In this document: piece by piece, positions 25,373 through 33,297 of the stretch
Layout: every line of letters starts with the position of its first letter
Numbering within the stretch: the stretch's first letter is position 1
Origin: CAZQEZ01 sp964592475
Lineage (GTDB): Bacteria; Bacteroidota; Bacteroidia; Cytophagales; Cyclobacteriaceae
DNA: 33,654 nt
Direction: 5' to 3'
NCBI GenBank assembly: GCA_964592475.1
Contig: CAZQEZ010000039.1
Span: 1-33,654 of the forward strand
Notes under the pieces: model-generated
The model's database searches: none
What the model was told of the DNA's origin: nothing
What the model saw: the letters and a program-made list of their open reading frames with translations, nothing else
Made by a program: the position numbers and the translations under genes

Positions 25373-27499
25373 TCAAAATTCTCTAAAATTAATCCCATTC
25401 AATTTCATATCCACCGTATAACCCTTCTCGCCATCCGAAACTTGCATCACTCCATCTTTAATGGTCAGGTACGGACTTTGATAAACGCCTCCATTGGCCC
25501 AGTTATCGTAATCAAGCGCTTCTCCATTGATTTGTCCCTGCGCCCGTAAACGTGTATGATCATACGCCATTTCAATGGTCTCGTTTTGCAGGGAAATGTA
25601 AACTACTTTTGCATCTTTCTTCAGCCTGTTTAGGTCTAGTGTAGTATTTTTTAGCACTTCCCCGGCAAATGCACCCAAACTGCCATATTCACTTTTTTCG
25701 ACAGCTTCCACCACGTAGCCTGTTTTCTCACCCGGCATTACCAGCACTTTATGGGTTTGCAGCATGCGATAAGCTTTTACATTGGCCGGGGGCTGCCAGT
25801 CAAACCAAAAATATTCTGCAAATGGTTGCACAGCGATCAATGTCTGATTTGCGGCAATTAATATTTTCCCCTGCTTTTCCATCACCTCCACTGATTTTGG
25901 TACTAAAAACCAGGCGGCAGCGCCAGTTTTGGAATCCTCTAGAAACTGAGCAATGGAAATGCTGTCCTGCATGTTGGGTTTAGTGATTTTTACCAGGTTG
26001 TGAGAAGCATATTGCTTCCGCTGTTGCTGATAAGCATCCGGTTCATTCGGTATTTTTCCTGTTTGCCCTGCCATCACAATGATACTGGATTTAGATTGTA
26101 GATTTTGCTGGTAGGGTGAATGACCATTAGCACTCAGGTAGCGTGGATGCCCGCCACCAAACGCCAGCGGACCCTTCGTGCCTTTGGCAATCAATGACCA
26201 TACAATCTGTTGAGTAGGATTGTCTACCACGGTCATGGCTACACTCCCTAGTCCGAATGACTCAGATGCATAAAACGTTTCCTGGAAACGATTGGCCGAG
26301 TCCATGTGGTATAAGGGTCTGGCTATTTTGGCTTCAAAGGGCAGAGGTACTTTTTTATTCATCAGGTTATGTAAAACCAGGTTGGGGCGGTAAGTGGTTG
26401 TGGCCTGGTGCAGGGTAATTTCAGCATTTTGCATCTGGCGACTGGTTTCGGCTCCCCAGGCCCAGCTCATTGATTCCAGTTCATCAGGTTCAGTGCCTGG
26501 AAAGTAGCCTCTTTTGGAAGCTCCGGCCATTGTGCCGTCAATCATTTTCAAACCGGCAGTAGCCAGGTAAAAATCCAGGGCAGTTTTGGCCAGCAGTTTG
26601 GTAGATGCTTTGGGGGAGAAATCATATAAATTTAAAAATGCTTCGATGGAATGAGGATAATAAATACGGCTGTCATATTCTCCATTACCCACTTGTAGGC
26701 AAAGCTTTAGATAATCTGTGATCATGATAGTGGTCATTTCCTCAGCTTCTGCCAATGAGTGCCCGGAAATTTTAGCTCCTTCCGGAAAGAGCTGCGAATA
26801 AAGTAAAGCCGTGGTTCGCCACATGGTTTTGTGGTTTTCGGTGCCGCCATCCAGTTTAGGTCCACCCAGCAAATGCCCCGGTTCGCCCACCAGCGTATGA
26901 GCATGCGAAAGCCAGTTATGCTCCCGGTTGGGTCCATCGGAGGGCCGGCGTTTTTCTGAGTAGTTACCTACCGCTTTGGTAAAATCATCAATCCAGCCTG
27001 TTCCCATATTTTTTGATAATAAAGGATAGAATCGTGCCCAGTTTTTGGCCGCAAAATGGTACTGCTGGTTCATATTGCCCGGAATGGAAAGAAAGGCTTT
27101 AGCTTTTTCATCTTCAGGATTTAACAGTAAGAAAGCGGTGGCTGGTTGCAGGTCGTATTTGAGCGGATCTCCACCAAATGCAATTATTTCTCCTTTTTCA
27201 TTCCGGGCTTTGGGACCAAAATAGCCGGTAGGCCCCTGTCCGTACTTCCCGCCGGTATAGGGTGAGATGATACTATCTCCTTCTACCGCCCAGGTACGAA
27301 CCGGCAGCCCTGTATCCGGACAAGTAGAAGTGGCAAGGCTACGAATACCAAAGGGAGTATCTGCCAGTTGTTCAATAACTCCGGCTGTGCGGGATTTAAA
27401 TTGCGCCTCAGCAGGAAAGGTGGAAACAGACCAAATATCCTGAGCAAACAATGATTGGGATATAAAAAATAATGGTACAAAAATTCTTATCAACTGCAT
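25373..27499 (-). CDS. Secreted unknown protein, possibly an alpha/alpha-toroid glycan enzyme
   Basis: The 708-residue protein has a signal peptide (M-Q-L-I-R-I-F-V-P-L-F-F-I-S-Q-S-L-F-A-Q, cleavage near 20). The middle is helical and carries G-T-E-N-H-K-T-M-W-R-T (about 220-230) and N-G-E-Y-D-S-R-I-Y-Y-P-H-S (about 272-284). Such Asn-His and Tyr-rich helix junctions are seen in alpha/alpha-toroid lyases and hydrolases. The C-terminal 300 residues are strand-rich. I do not recognise a named family. Two sampled 60-base lines here (27181 and 27241) count 48% and 53% GC, against 35% at 29041, suggesting different origin. No SusC/D genes are nearby. The broken kinase follows it. Confidence 0.6.
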   Translation of the reverse strand: MQLIRIFVPLFFISQSLFAQDIWSVSTFPAEAQFKSRTAGVIEQLADTPFGIRSLATSTCPDTGLPVRTWAVEGDSIISPYTGGKYGQGPTGYFGPKARNEKGEIIAFGGDPLKYDLQPATAFLLLNPEDEKAKAFLSIPGNMNQQYHFAAKNWARFYPLLSKNMGTGWIDDFTKAVGNYSEKRRPSDGPNREHNWLSHAHTLVGEPGHLLGGPKLDGGTENHKTMWRTTALLYSQLFPEGAKISGHSLAEAEEMTTIMITDYLKLCLQVGNGEYDSRIYYPHSIEAFLNLYDFSPKASTKLLAKTALDFYLATAGLKMIDGTMAGASKRGYFPGTEPDELESMSWAWGAETSRQMQNAEITLHQATTTYRPNLVLHNLMNKKVPLPFEAKIARPLYHMDSANRFQETFYASESFGLGSVAMTVVDNPTQQIVWSLIAKGTKGPLAFGGGHPRYLSANGHSPYQQNLQSKSSIIVMAGQTGKIPNEPDAYQQQRKQYASHNLVKITKPNMQDSISIAQFLEDSKTGAAAWFLVPKSVEVMEKQGKILIAANQTLIAVQPFAEYFWFDWQPPANVKAYRMLQTHKVLVMPGEKTGYVVEAVEKSEYGSLGAFAGEVLKNTTLDLNRLKKDAKVVYISLQNETIEMAYDHTRLRAQGQINGEALDYDNWANGGVYQSPYLTIKDGVMQVSDGEKGYTVDMKLNGINFREF

Positions 27500-27522
27500 T
27501 TAATCCGTATTTTTACATTTTT

Positions 27523-27530
27523 CAAATTTA
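27523..27530 (-). promoter_or_regulatory. -7 promoter element for the 708-residue secreted protein
   Basis: On the minus strand TAAATTTG, 23 bases before the ATG at 27499. There is no -33 match at 20 bases. The divergent gene at 27591 has no equally good element. Confidence 0.45.
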
Positions 27531-27590
27531 ACTTAAAAGTAATGTAAAAAATGTGTTTGTAGTTATATTTCAACTTAAAAATTACTTTTA

Positions 27591-28019
27591 ATGATCAATT
27601 CAAATGACGGTTTTCGTATGACTGACCATCCAAATCTATACAATAAAGCTTTGACGATAATTAAACGCAAAGGCTTTGAACTGTTTTTATGGCCTGCACC
27701 AAAGAAAAATATATCTTTAGGTACTTTTATCGCAAGCAAAGAAAATTGTGATTTTTTTGCTGAGGATCCCTTACGACTAATAGGCATGATTACTATTTGG
27801 GAGGAATTGGGAAATGATTGGTATACATCACCTGAATTTTCTTCTGAAAACATATTAAATCAACTACAAGAAGAAGCTTATCCTGACTCACATTCCGATT
27901 ACGACAATTTTGATGATGAACAATACAGTACTTTTGTGAAAAAATTTCAATATTTCTTCCAAAAAGATTATATGCCTGACATTGAAATAAAAAAACATAT
28001 CACGAAAGGAATTATTTAA
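27591..28019 (+). CDS. Hypothetical acidic protein, first of a pair
   Basis: The 142-residue protein is soluble, without signal peptide or membrane helix. It has an N-terminal basic stretch (T-I-I-K-R-K-G-F-E-L-F-L-W-P-A-P-K-K), a core F-F-A-E-D-P-L-R-L-I-G-M-I-T-I-W-E-E, and a very acidic region with D-S-H-S-D-Y-D-N-F-D-D-E (about 98-109) before an aromatic helix. I do not recognise a family. Size, acidity and low GC recall immunity-type proteins, but no toxin gene is adjacent. It is followed by another unrecognised gene 28 bases downstream on the same strand. Confidence 0.6.
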   Translation: MINSNDGFRMTDHPNLYNKALTIIKRKGFELFLWPAPKKNISLGTFIASKENCDFFAEDPLRLIGMITIWEELGNDWYTSPEFSSENILNQLQEEAYPDSHSDYDNFDDEQYSTFVKKFQYFFQKDYMPDIEIKKHITKGII

Positions 28020-28047
28020 TATAGTTATCTTATCTTTTTAGAAAATT

Positions 28048-28407
28048 ATGAAAAAGAAACTTAGACAAATCGACATTGGAACTAAACGGTATTTATACTC
28101 GCTCAGCAAAAATTATAGTTTTAAAAATAGCACTTATAATTTAAAAGTAAAGATTTACTTAATTGGCTACAAAAACACTCCTTTAATCATTAATTTCACA
28201 GGTGATCTTTTGGCGAAATATTTGAATTCTGGTGTCTTGCTATTGCACAAGCAGAGTAATGAGATAGTTAAGGTTAATCTTAATGAGCCAAAAAATATTA
28301 AAGATTTAATACTGCAAGGACAACAAAATGGGTGGACTGGAGCAAACAATATTGAAGTACAGGATGGATTAAAATACCTATCATCTTTAGGATATGAACT
28401 AAAGTAA
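28048..28407 (+). CDS. Hypothetical basic protein, second of a pair
   Basis: The 119-residue protein is basic, with no signal peptide. The N-terminal half alternates strands (K-R-Y-L-Y-S-L, then Y-N-L-K-V-K-I-Y-L-I-G-Y), and a later part has I-V-K-V-N-L-N-E-P-K-N-I and Q-Q-N-G-W-T-G. No family is recognised. It lies 28 bases after the acidic protein at 27591-28019, so the two may be one transcript and possibly partners, given their opposite charge. It is followed by a 137-base gap before the EVE-domain gene. Confidence 0.6.
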   Translation: MKKKLRQIDIGTKRYLYSLSKNYSFKNSTYNLKVKIYLIGYKNTPLIINFTGDLLAKYLNSGVLLLHKQSNEIVKVNLNEPKNIKDLILQGQQNGWTGANNIEVQDGLKYLSSLGYELK

Positions 28408-28544
28408 TAAAAACCTTTTTTTATTTAATTTTACCTTAAGTAAAATATATTCTACAAAGTTTAAAATAAGCGGTAAAATTTTACTCCTACGTTAACTTTT
28501 ACTAACTTAGACTTCTTACAATCAAAGATTTAATAATTTCACAA

Positions 28545-28949
28545 ATGAACCACTGGTTGGTAAAATCTGAACCGGAAACTTATTCATGGCAGGATTTTGT
28601 AAATAAAGATTACGATATGTGGAACGGGGTGAGAAACTATCAGGCCCGCAATTACTTGAAAGCGATGAAAAACGGGGATCAAGTATTATTCTATCATAGC
28701 GGGAAGGAAAAAGCTATAGTAGGTGTTGCACAAGTATGTAAGGAGCACTACGCCGACCCAACCAGTAAAGATAATCGATGGGTAGTTGTTGATTTAAAAC
28801 CAATAATTGCATTAAACAATCCTGTAACTCTTGAAAAAGTAAAGTTCGAGCCACGATTAGCCGGTATTCCTTTGCTTAAACAATCGAGACTTTCAGTAAT
28901 GCCTTTAAATGAGCATGCTTATAAGATAATAATTACCTTGGGTAAATAA
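28545..28949 (+). CDS. EVE-domain protein
   Basis: The 134-residue protein is a single EVE domain (PF01878): it begins M-N-H-W-L-V-K-S-E-P-E-T-Y-S-W, with M-W-N-G-V-R-N-Y-Q-A-R-N-Y-L (25-38), G-D-Q-V-L-F-Y-H-S-G (44-53) and V-G-V-A-Q-V (59-64). EVE domains share a fold with YTH and PUA-like domains and are thought to bind modified bases in DNA or RNA. It is short for stand-alone members (usually about 135-160), but the motifs are complete. The secreted protein gene follows after 10 bases, so they may be cotranscribed. Confidence 0.92.
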   Translation: MNHWLVKSEPETYSWQDFVNKDYDMWNGVRNYQARNYLKAMKNGDQVLFYHSGKEKAIVGVAQVCKEHYADPTSKDNRWVVVDLKPIIALNNPVTLEKVKFEPRLAGIPLLKQSRLSVMPLNEHAYKIIITLGK

Positions 28950-28959
28950 ATATATGTGA

Positions 28960-30477
28960 ATGAAGATAAAATTTTTACTATTAATTCTACTATTGACTTT
29001 TGCGCTATCATTAAAAGCACAAATAGTGCAGCCAGGAAGATATGAAGTAAAATTAGAGCCTTTCGATAATTACTTTACCATAATACCGGCCGGTGAAGAT
29101 GGATTATTAATGGTAAGACCTACCAATGAAACAAATGCTTTGGGAGAAAACGAGTGGGAATTTATAAAACTGGATACTGCATTGCAAGAGGCATGGCAGA
29201 AAAAATACTATGTGGATATAAAATTTCATTTTACGGGATACGATTATCACAATGGTAAAGCTTACTTGCTTTTCAATAATGGTCCTTATATAAAGGATAA
29301 TCTTACCCTCATGCAAGTAGACATGGAAACCAAAACACCGGTTTTTATCGAAATTCCCAAAGAGTTTGCCATTGAACTCAGTGAATATGAAATGGTAGGT
29401 GAATCGGTCTTATTAGGTGGTTATGTAGACTACAGACCTACCTTGATACTATACCATTTGCCAAGCAAGAAATTTAAAGTACTGCCAGGGTTTTATATGG
29501 ATAGAAGTGAGCTTTTACAAGTGGAAATTGATGATGAAAAAGAAATATTCCGGGTACTAACTACTACTCGAACCTTAGATAAAAATAACACCATCAACAT
29601 TAAAACCTTTAATAAAACCGGAGAATTGATGATAAATCTCACATTGAAACCTAATAAAGATGTGAATTTGTTAGATGGTCGCTCTACCGGCATAAGTCAA
29701 AACTCTCAATATGTGGCAGGGACCTACTCTCAAATAAGATCGGCCAAAAAAGGCAAAGAAAGCTACTCGGTAGGAATTTATGTAGCCCGCCTTGATGCTA
29801 ACGGCGAACAGCTGATCAACTATTTCAACTATGCCGACCTGGATAATTTCTTCAATTATATGAAAGCTGGAAAACAAAAGCGAATTAAGAGAAAGATAGA
29901 AAGGAGAAAAATAAAAGGAAAAGACCTCAAGTTTAATTACCGATTGATTGTTCGCAACATTATTAACCAAGAAAATGGAAATCATATTCTTTTAGGGGAG
30001 GCTTATTACCCTGTGTATTCCGGTCAAAGCTTTAATCCATATTCCAGCTCATCTTTTCAGTCTAACTTATCAGGGTTTAGATACACCCATGCTGTCTTAT
30101 TTTGTTTTGATGAAAAAGGGAATCACCTATGGGATAACAGTTTTGAAATAAATGATGTAACCAGCTATAATTTAGAAAAATATGTACATATAGATGAACA
30201 TCAGGATAAGTTAGTTTTGCTATACAATTTTGAAAATGTTATCCGCAGTAAAATAATTAAAGGAGAAGAGGTAATAGAAGGGAAGACTTTTGATGATATA
30301 GCTTTAAAATTTGAAGATGACGTGGCAAAAGAGGACGACAATGAAATGGGAAGTTTGAAATCCTGGTATGATGATAATTTTTACGCATTCGGGGTGCAGC
30401 ACATTCGTAATAAATTTCAAGATGCTGTGAATTTGAGGCGAAAGGTATTTTATGTAAATAAAATCAATTACCAATAA
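28960..30477 (+). CDS. Secreted hypothetical protein
   Basis: The 505-residue protein has a clear signal peptide (M-K-I-K-F-L-L-L-I-L-L-L-T-F-A-L-S-L-K-A-Q, cleavage near 20). The body has repeating strand segments with aromatic and acidic turns that could form a beta-propeller-like fold. A strongly basic stretch, G-K-Q-K-R-I-K-R-K-I-E-R-R-K-I-K-G-K, lies about residues 303-320. I do not recognise a family. It starts 10 bases after the EVE gene's stop. pyrR follows after 33 bases but has its own -7 element. There is no visible outer-membrane anchor or C-terminal sorting domain. Confidence 0.7.
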   Translation: MKIKFLLLILLLTFALSLKAQIVQPGRYEVKLEPFDNYFTIIPAGEDGLLMVRPTNETNALGENEWEFIKLDTALQEAWQKKYYVDIKFHFTGYDYHNGKAYLLFNNGPYIKDNLTLMQVDMETKTPVFIEIPKEFAIELSEYEMVGESVLLGGYVDYRPTLILYHLPSKKFKVLPGFYMDRSELLQVEIDDEKEIFRVLTTTRTLDKNNTINIKTFNKTGELMINLTLKPNKDVNLLDGRSTGISQNSQYVAGTYSQIRSAKKGKESYSVGIYVARLDANGEQLINYFNYADLDNFFNYMKAGKQKRIKRKIERRKIKGKDLKFNYRLIVRNIINQENGNHILLGEAYYPVYSGQSFNPYSSSSFQSNLSGFRYTHAVLFCFDEKGNHLWDNSFEINDVTSYNLEKYVHIDEHQDKLVLLYNFENVIRSKIIKGEEVIEGKTFDDIALKFEDDVAKEDDNEMGSLKSWYDDNFYAFGVQHIRNKFQDAVNLRRKVFYVNKINYQ

Positions 30478-30498
30478 GCGTGATGCCGAAGCAATAAT

Positions 30499-30506
30499 TA
30501 TATTTG
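30499..30506 (+). promoter_or_regulatory. -7 promoter element right before pyrR
   Basis: TATATTTG matches TAnnTTTG and ends only 4 bases before the ATG at 30511. If used, the transcript would start at or near that ATG, with essentially no leader. No TTG lies 20 bases upstream. Confidence 0.45.
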
Positions 30507-30510
30507 TACA

Positions 30511-31062
30511 ATGATGCAAAAAAGAAAATTGTTGAATAGCGAATTGCTACAAATTACCATTGACAGGCTTTGCCATCAACTGATTGAAAACTATGGCGAC
30601 TTTAAAGATACAGTGATAATAGGATTGCAGCCCCGAGGCACCTTGTTTGCTAATCGAATAAGTAAAAATCTTGAAACAATTTTACAAAAACCTCTACTGA
30701 TTGGCTACATAGATTCCACTTTCCATCGCGACGATTTTAGAAGAAGAGACACACCAATTAAAGCCAGTACTACTCACGTACCCTTTGAAATTGAAGATAA
30801 AAACGTAATTTTAATTGATGATGTGCTCTACACGGGTCGTTCAGTTAGAGCTGCCATGGATGCAATGATAACATTTGGTCGCCCCAGCAAAGTAGATTTA
30901 TTAGTTTTGATCAACAGGAAATATAGCCGTGATTTGCCTATCGAACCAAATTTTGTAGGTCAGTATGTCAATTCAATTCAATCACAAAAAGTACTGGTAG
31001 AATGGAAAGAGCAAGGACATGAAAGTGATAATGTTATTTTATACACCAAAGAAGATGAGTAA
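30511..31062 (+). CDS. pyrR: PyrR-type uracil phosphoribosyltransferase / pyrimidine regulator
   Basis: The 183-residue protein has the phosphoribosyltransferase fold with the PRPP-binding motif N-V-I-L-I-D-D-V-L-Y-T-G-R-S (about 104-117) and G-L-Q-P-R-G (38-43). This is the PyrR arrangement: in Bacillus it binds UMP and pyr mRNA leaders to cause attenuation, and has weak uracil phosphoribosyltransferase activity. It precedes pyrB by 70 bases. No PyrR-binding leader or attenuator is visible before either gene, and the predicted leader of pyrB is only about 30 bases, so attenuation of these two genes by the Bacillus mechanism is doubtful. Tandem ATGs (30511, 30514) are both possible starts. 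Confidence 0.9.
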   Translation: MMQKRKLLNSELLQITIDRLCHQLIENYGDFKDTVIIGLQPRGTLFANRISKNLETILQKPLLIGYIDSTFHRDDFRRRDTPIKASTTHVPFEIEDKNVILIDDVLYTGRSVRAAMDAMITFGRPSKVDLLVLINRKYSRDLPIEPNFVGQYVNSIQSQKVLVEWKEQGHESDNVILYTKEDE

Positions 31063-31067
31063 TATTC

Positions 31068-31099
31068 TTTGGGACAGAGCTAATTGCAGTTTATCTTTG
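31068..31099 (+). promoter_or_regulatory. pyrB promoter, -33 and -7 elements
   Basis: TTTG (31068-31071), 20 bases, then TATCTTTG (31092-31099): a full match. It starts 6 bases after the pyrR stop and predicts a leader of about 30 bases before the pyrB ATG, so pyrB has its own promoter. Confidence 0.85.
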
Positions 31100-31132
31100 T
31101 GCAATTTATTTTATTATTTCAGTTCGTAACTT

Positions 31133-32056
31133 ATGAGCCAGCTAAGCACCAGGCATTTACTAGGTATTAAAAATCTTACACCAGCCGATCTTCAAATTCT
31201 TTTTGAAACCGCCGACAATTTTAAAGAAGTAATTAATCGCCCGATAAAAAAAGTGCCCAGCTTGCGCGATATCACGGTTGCAAACGTTTTTTTTGAAAAT
31301 TCTACTCGAACCAAGCTTAGCTTCGAAATAGCAGAGAAAAGGCTCTCGGCCGATGTGATCAACTTTTCTTCTAGCGCCAGCTCAGTAAAAAAAGGAGAAA
31401 CGCTGCTGGATACTGTAAATAACATACTGGCCATGAAAGTAGACATGATAGTAATGCGACATGCCAGCCCTGGAGCACCTCATTTTTTGTCAAAGCATAT
31501 CAAGGCCAACATCATCAATGCCGGCGACGGTACCCATGAGCATCCTACCCAGGCCCTACTGGATACATATTCTATTCGTGAAAAGTTCGGCCATGTAGAT
31601 GGACTCAAAGTGGCGATCATCGGTGATATTTTGCATTCAAGGGTTGCCTTGTCTAATATTTTTGCACTGCAAAAATTGGGAGCAGAAGTTATGGTTTGCG
31701 GGCCTAATACCTTATTGCCTCGCTACATAGCCGAACTAGGGGTAAAAGTGGAACTAGACGTGAAAAAGGCATTGCAATGGTGTGATGTAGCCAATGTGCT
31801 TCGCATCCAGCTAGAAAGACAGCAGTTAAAGTATTTCCCTTCCTTGCGCGAATATTCTCTTTACTTTGGCATTACTAAGCAAATGCTTTCGGAGCTAAAT
31901 AAACCGATTACCATCATGCATCCTGGCCCCATCAACCGTGGTGTGGAACTGAATAGCGATGTTGCCGATTCGGAACATGCAATCATTCTTGATCAGGTAG
32001 AAAATGGCGTGGCCATACGCATGGCTGCGTTGTATTTGCTGGCAAGCGTGGCATAA
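31133..32056 (+). CDS. pyrB: Aspartate carbamoyltransferase catalytic subunit
   Basis: The 307-residue enzyme makes carbamoyl aspartate in pyrimidine synthesis. Motifs: F-F-E-N-S-T-R-T-K-L-S-F (53-64, carbamoyl-phosphate binding), V-K-K-G-E-T-L (83-89), H-E-H-P-T-Q-A-L-L-D (135-144), and H-P-G-P-I-N-R-G-V-E (263-272). Length is normal for a catalytic chain. No regulatory pyrI chain is adjacent, and the fact that pyrR precedes it suggests the PyrR-type arrangement. It has its own promoter. No T-tract terminator follows. Confidence 0.97.
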   Translation: MSQLSTRHLLGIKNLTPADLQILFETADNFKEVINRPIKKVPSLRDITVANVFFENSTRTKLSFEIAEKRLSADVINFSSSASSVKKGETLLDTVNNILAMKVDMIVMRHASPGAPHFLSKHIKANIINAGDGTHEHPTQALLDTYSIREKFGHVDGLKVAIIGDILHSRVALSNIFALQKLGAEVMVCGPNTLLPRYIAELGVKVELDVKKALQWCDVANVLRIQLERQQLKYFPSLREYSLYFGITKQMLSELNKPITIMHPGPINRGVELNSDVADSEHAIILDQVENGVAIRMAALYLLASVA

Positions 32057-32272
32057 GCTGTGTGAATATAATACATCTTTGCAGTATCAGTTAGCCAAAG
32101 ATTTAGCAGAAAGTCTCAACTTTCATTAACAGAAAAATTGGGCTCATTATTTTAAAAGACCCTGTATTGATAATCAAACCAAATAATATTCCTGTGAGCC
32201 ATTAGATTTTATTGGCTCTATAAAATAGTGAAATTTATAAGAAATAAAAATACAGATTAACTCCTCACCCCC
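32057..32272. other. Non-coding stretch after pyrB
   Basis: This part of the 578-base gap to the START gene shows no protein-like frame. It has one hairpin, GAGCCA (32196-32201) with TGGCTC (32213-32218), without a T-run. Beyond it the gap holds the structured repeats at 32273-32459, and then AT-rich sequence with the START gene promoter. Confidence 0.5.
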
Positions 32273-32337
32273 GGTTCGCTGAATCGAACCTTCCCCCTCT
32301 CCATTACTTGTCCGACTTTTGGCGGATGGAGAGGGGG
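32273..32337. repeat. Two GC-rich hairpins beside the 115-base repeat
   Basis: GGTTCG (32273-32278) pairs with CGAACC (32285-32290). CCCCCTCTCCAT (32293-32304) pairs perfectly with ATGGAGAGGGGG (32326-32337) over a 21-base loop. The second is an extraordinarily GC-rich stem for this AT-rich genome. Together with the adjacent repeat copy B the block resembles a mobile palindromic intergenic element; no transposase is present. Confidence 0.75.
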
Positions 32338-32344
32338 CCAGGGG

Positions 32345-32459
32345 CATAGCCGTCAACTTAAGACTTATGAAGGCCCGAAGGGTCGAAATCAATAGCACAG
32401 GGTGCAGCCCTGTGCTATTGATTAATATGGGCAATAGCCCCAAAGCGGGCGAAATCAAT
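32345..32459. repeat. 115-base structured intergenic repeat, copy B
   Basis: It is 94% identical to 241-355 (7 differences, no indels, same orientation). The central stem is perfect here: ATCAATAGCACAGGG (32387-32401) with CCCTGTGCTATTGAT (32408-32422) around TGCAG... loop bases. The 3' stem is GGGC-AATA-GCCC, against AGGC-AAGA-GCCT in copy A. It lies between pyrB and the START-domain gene, immediately after the hairpin block at 32273-32337, which copy A lacks. Confidence 0.85.
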
Positions 32460-32611
32460 GGTCATGTTGGATTTGTGACCAATTTTAAACTGACATTATT
32501 ACCTTAATTAATTAATTAAATTAAATTATAAAGAATTATTGTAACCTTCCCAATTATTCTATAGGCAACCAATTTTAATGTTTCTACAATTAATTTTTAA
32601 TTCAAATTACT

Positions 32612-32619
32612 TATATTTG
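32612..32619 (+). promoter_or_regulatory. -7 promoter element of the START-domain gene
   Basis: TATATTTG matches TAnnTTTG and lies 15 bases before the ATG at 32635. No -33 TTG is seen. It supports the ATG at 32635 over the upstream in-frame ATG at 32578. Confidence 0.5.
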
Positions 32620-32634
32620 ATAAATTTTGCACCT

Positions 32635-33297
32635 ATGAGAGTTTTTATTTTCTTCATTTTCGTATTTATCAATTTTACAACCTTTGCTCAAAAAGAGGAG
32701 CCCGAGACACACAGTGAATGGAAGTTGTCAAAAGAAAAAGATGGAATTAAAATTTACACCCGGTGGCGACCGGTAGAGAAAGACCGGGAAGCCAGAGAGC
32801 TTCGCGGAGAAATGGTAGTAAACGTTCCGATCACTAACATTATTCAATTAATCAAAGATGACGAAAAAGCTACCGAGTGGATCAACCGGGTAAAAGTATT
32901 TAAAAATGTTAAAATCGTAGATGATTTTACCTGGTATTCTTACAGTGAAATGGCCATACCCTGGCCCATGGACAACCAGGACATGGTAACCAAAAATGAA
33001 CTTAAAGTTTATAAAAATGGAAAAGTAGCAATTGTACTTAGTGGTGCTTCCGAACAAGTACCTGTGAAAGATGGCATCCGGAGAATAGAACATTTTGAAG
33101 GAGGGTGGAAAATGGAACCTTTACCAAAAGGGAATGTGAAAATCACCTACTCCATGTACAATAATTCAAAACCGGTTATTCCCCGGTTAATTACTGATCC
33201 GCTGGTTTTTAATAGCTTTTGGAGCACACTCGATGATATGCGTAAAATCTTAATCAAGAATAAAAATGAGGTGATTGAATTGCCTTACCTGAAGTAA
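32635..33297 (+). CDS. Secreted START-domain (lipid-binding-type) protein
   Basis: From the ATG at 32635 the protein has 220 residues and a signal peptide (M-R-V-F-I-F-F-I-F-V-F-I-N-F-T-T-F-A-Q). The mature part matches the START/polyketide cyclase-like hydrophobic-cavity fold: E-W-K-L-S-K-E-K-D-G-I-K-I-Y-T-R (28-43), E-W-I-N-R-V (residues about 81-86), W-P-M-D-N-Q-D-M-V (about 110-118), and a final helix F-N-S-F-W-S-T-L-D-D-M-R-K-I-L. START domains bind lipids or other hydrophobic ligands. The open frame reaches back to 32578, but the first part is not signal-like and would span the -7 element. The 3' end overlaps the remnant on the minus strand by 44 bases. Confidence 0.85.
   Translation: MRVFIFFIFVFINFTTFAQKEEPETHSEWKLSKEKDGIKIYTRWRPVEKDREARELRGEMVVNVPITNIIQLIKDDEKATEWINRVKVFKNVKIVDDFTWYSYSEMAIPWPMDNQDMVTKNELKVYKNGKVAIVLSGASEQVPVKDGIRRIEHFEGGWKMEPLPKGNVKITYSMYNNSKPVIPRLITDPLVFNSFWSTLDDMRKILIKNKNEVIELPYLK

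Noticed and set aside
27575..27853. Minus-strand frame opposite the acidic hypothetical gene
   Set aside because: It is fully antisense to 27591-28019, with no promoter or family feature; the plus frame has the better composition and spacing to the next gene.
32273..32290. tRNA T-arm-like sequence (GGTTCG...CGAACC)
   Set aside because: It is a simple 6-bp hairpin; no acceptor, D or anticodon arm surrounds it.
32174..32507. Open frames on both strands across the pyrB-START gap
   Set aside because: They run through the palindromic hairpins and the 115-base repeat. Their sequences are translations of the repeats and lack family features.
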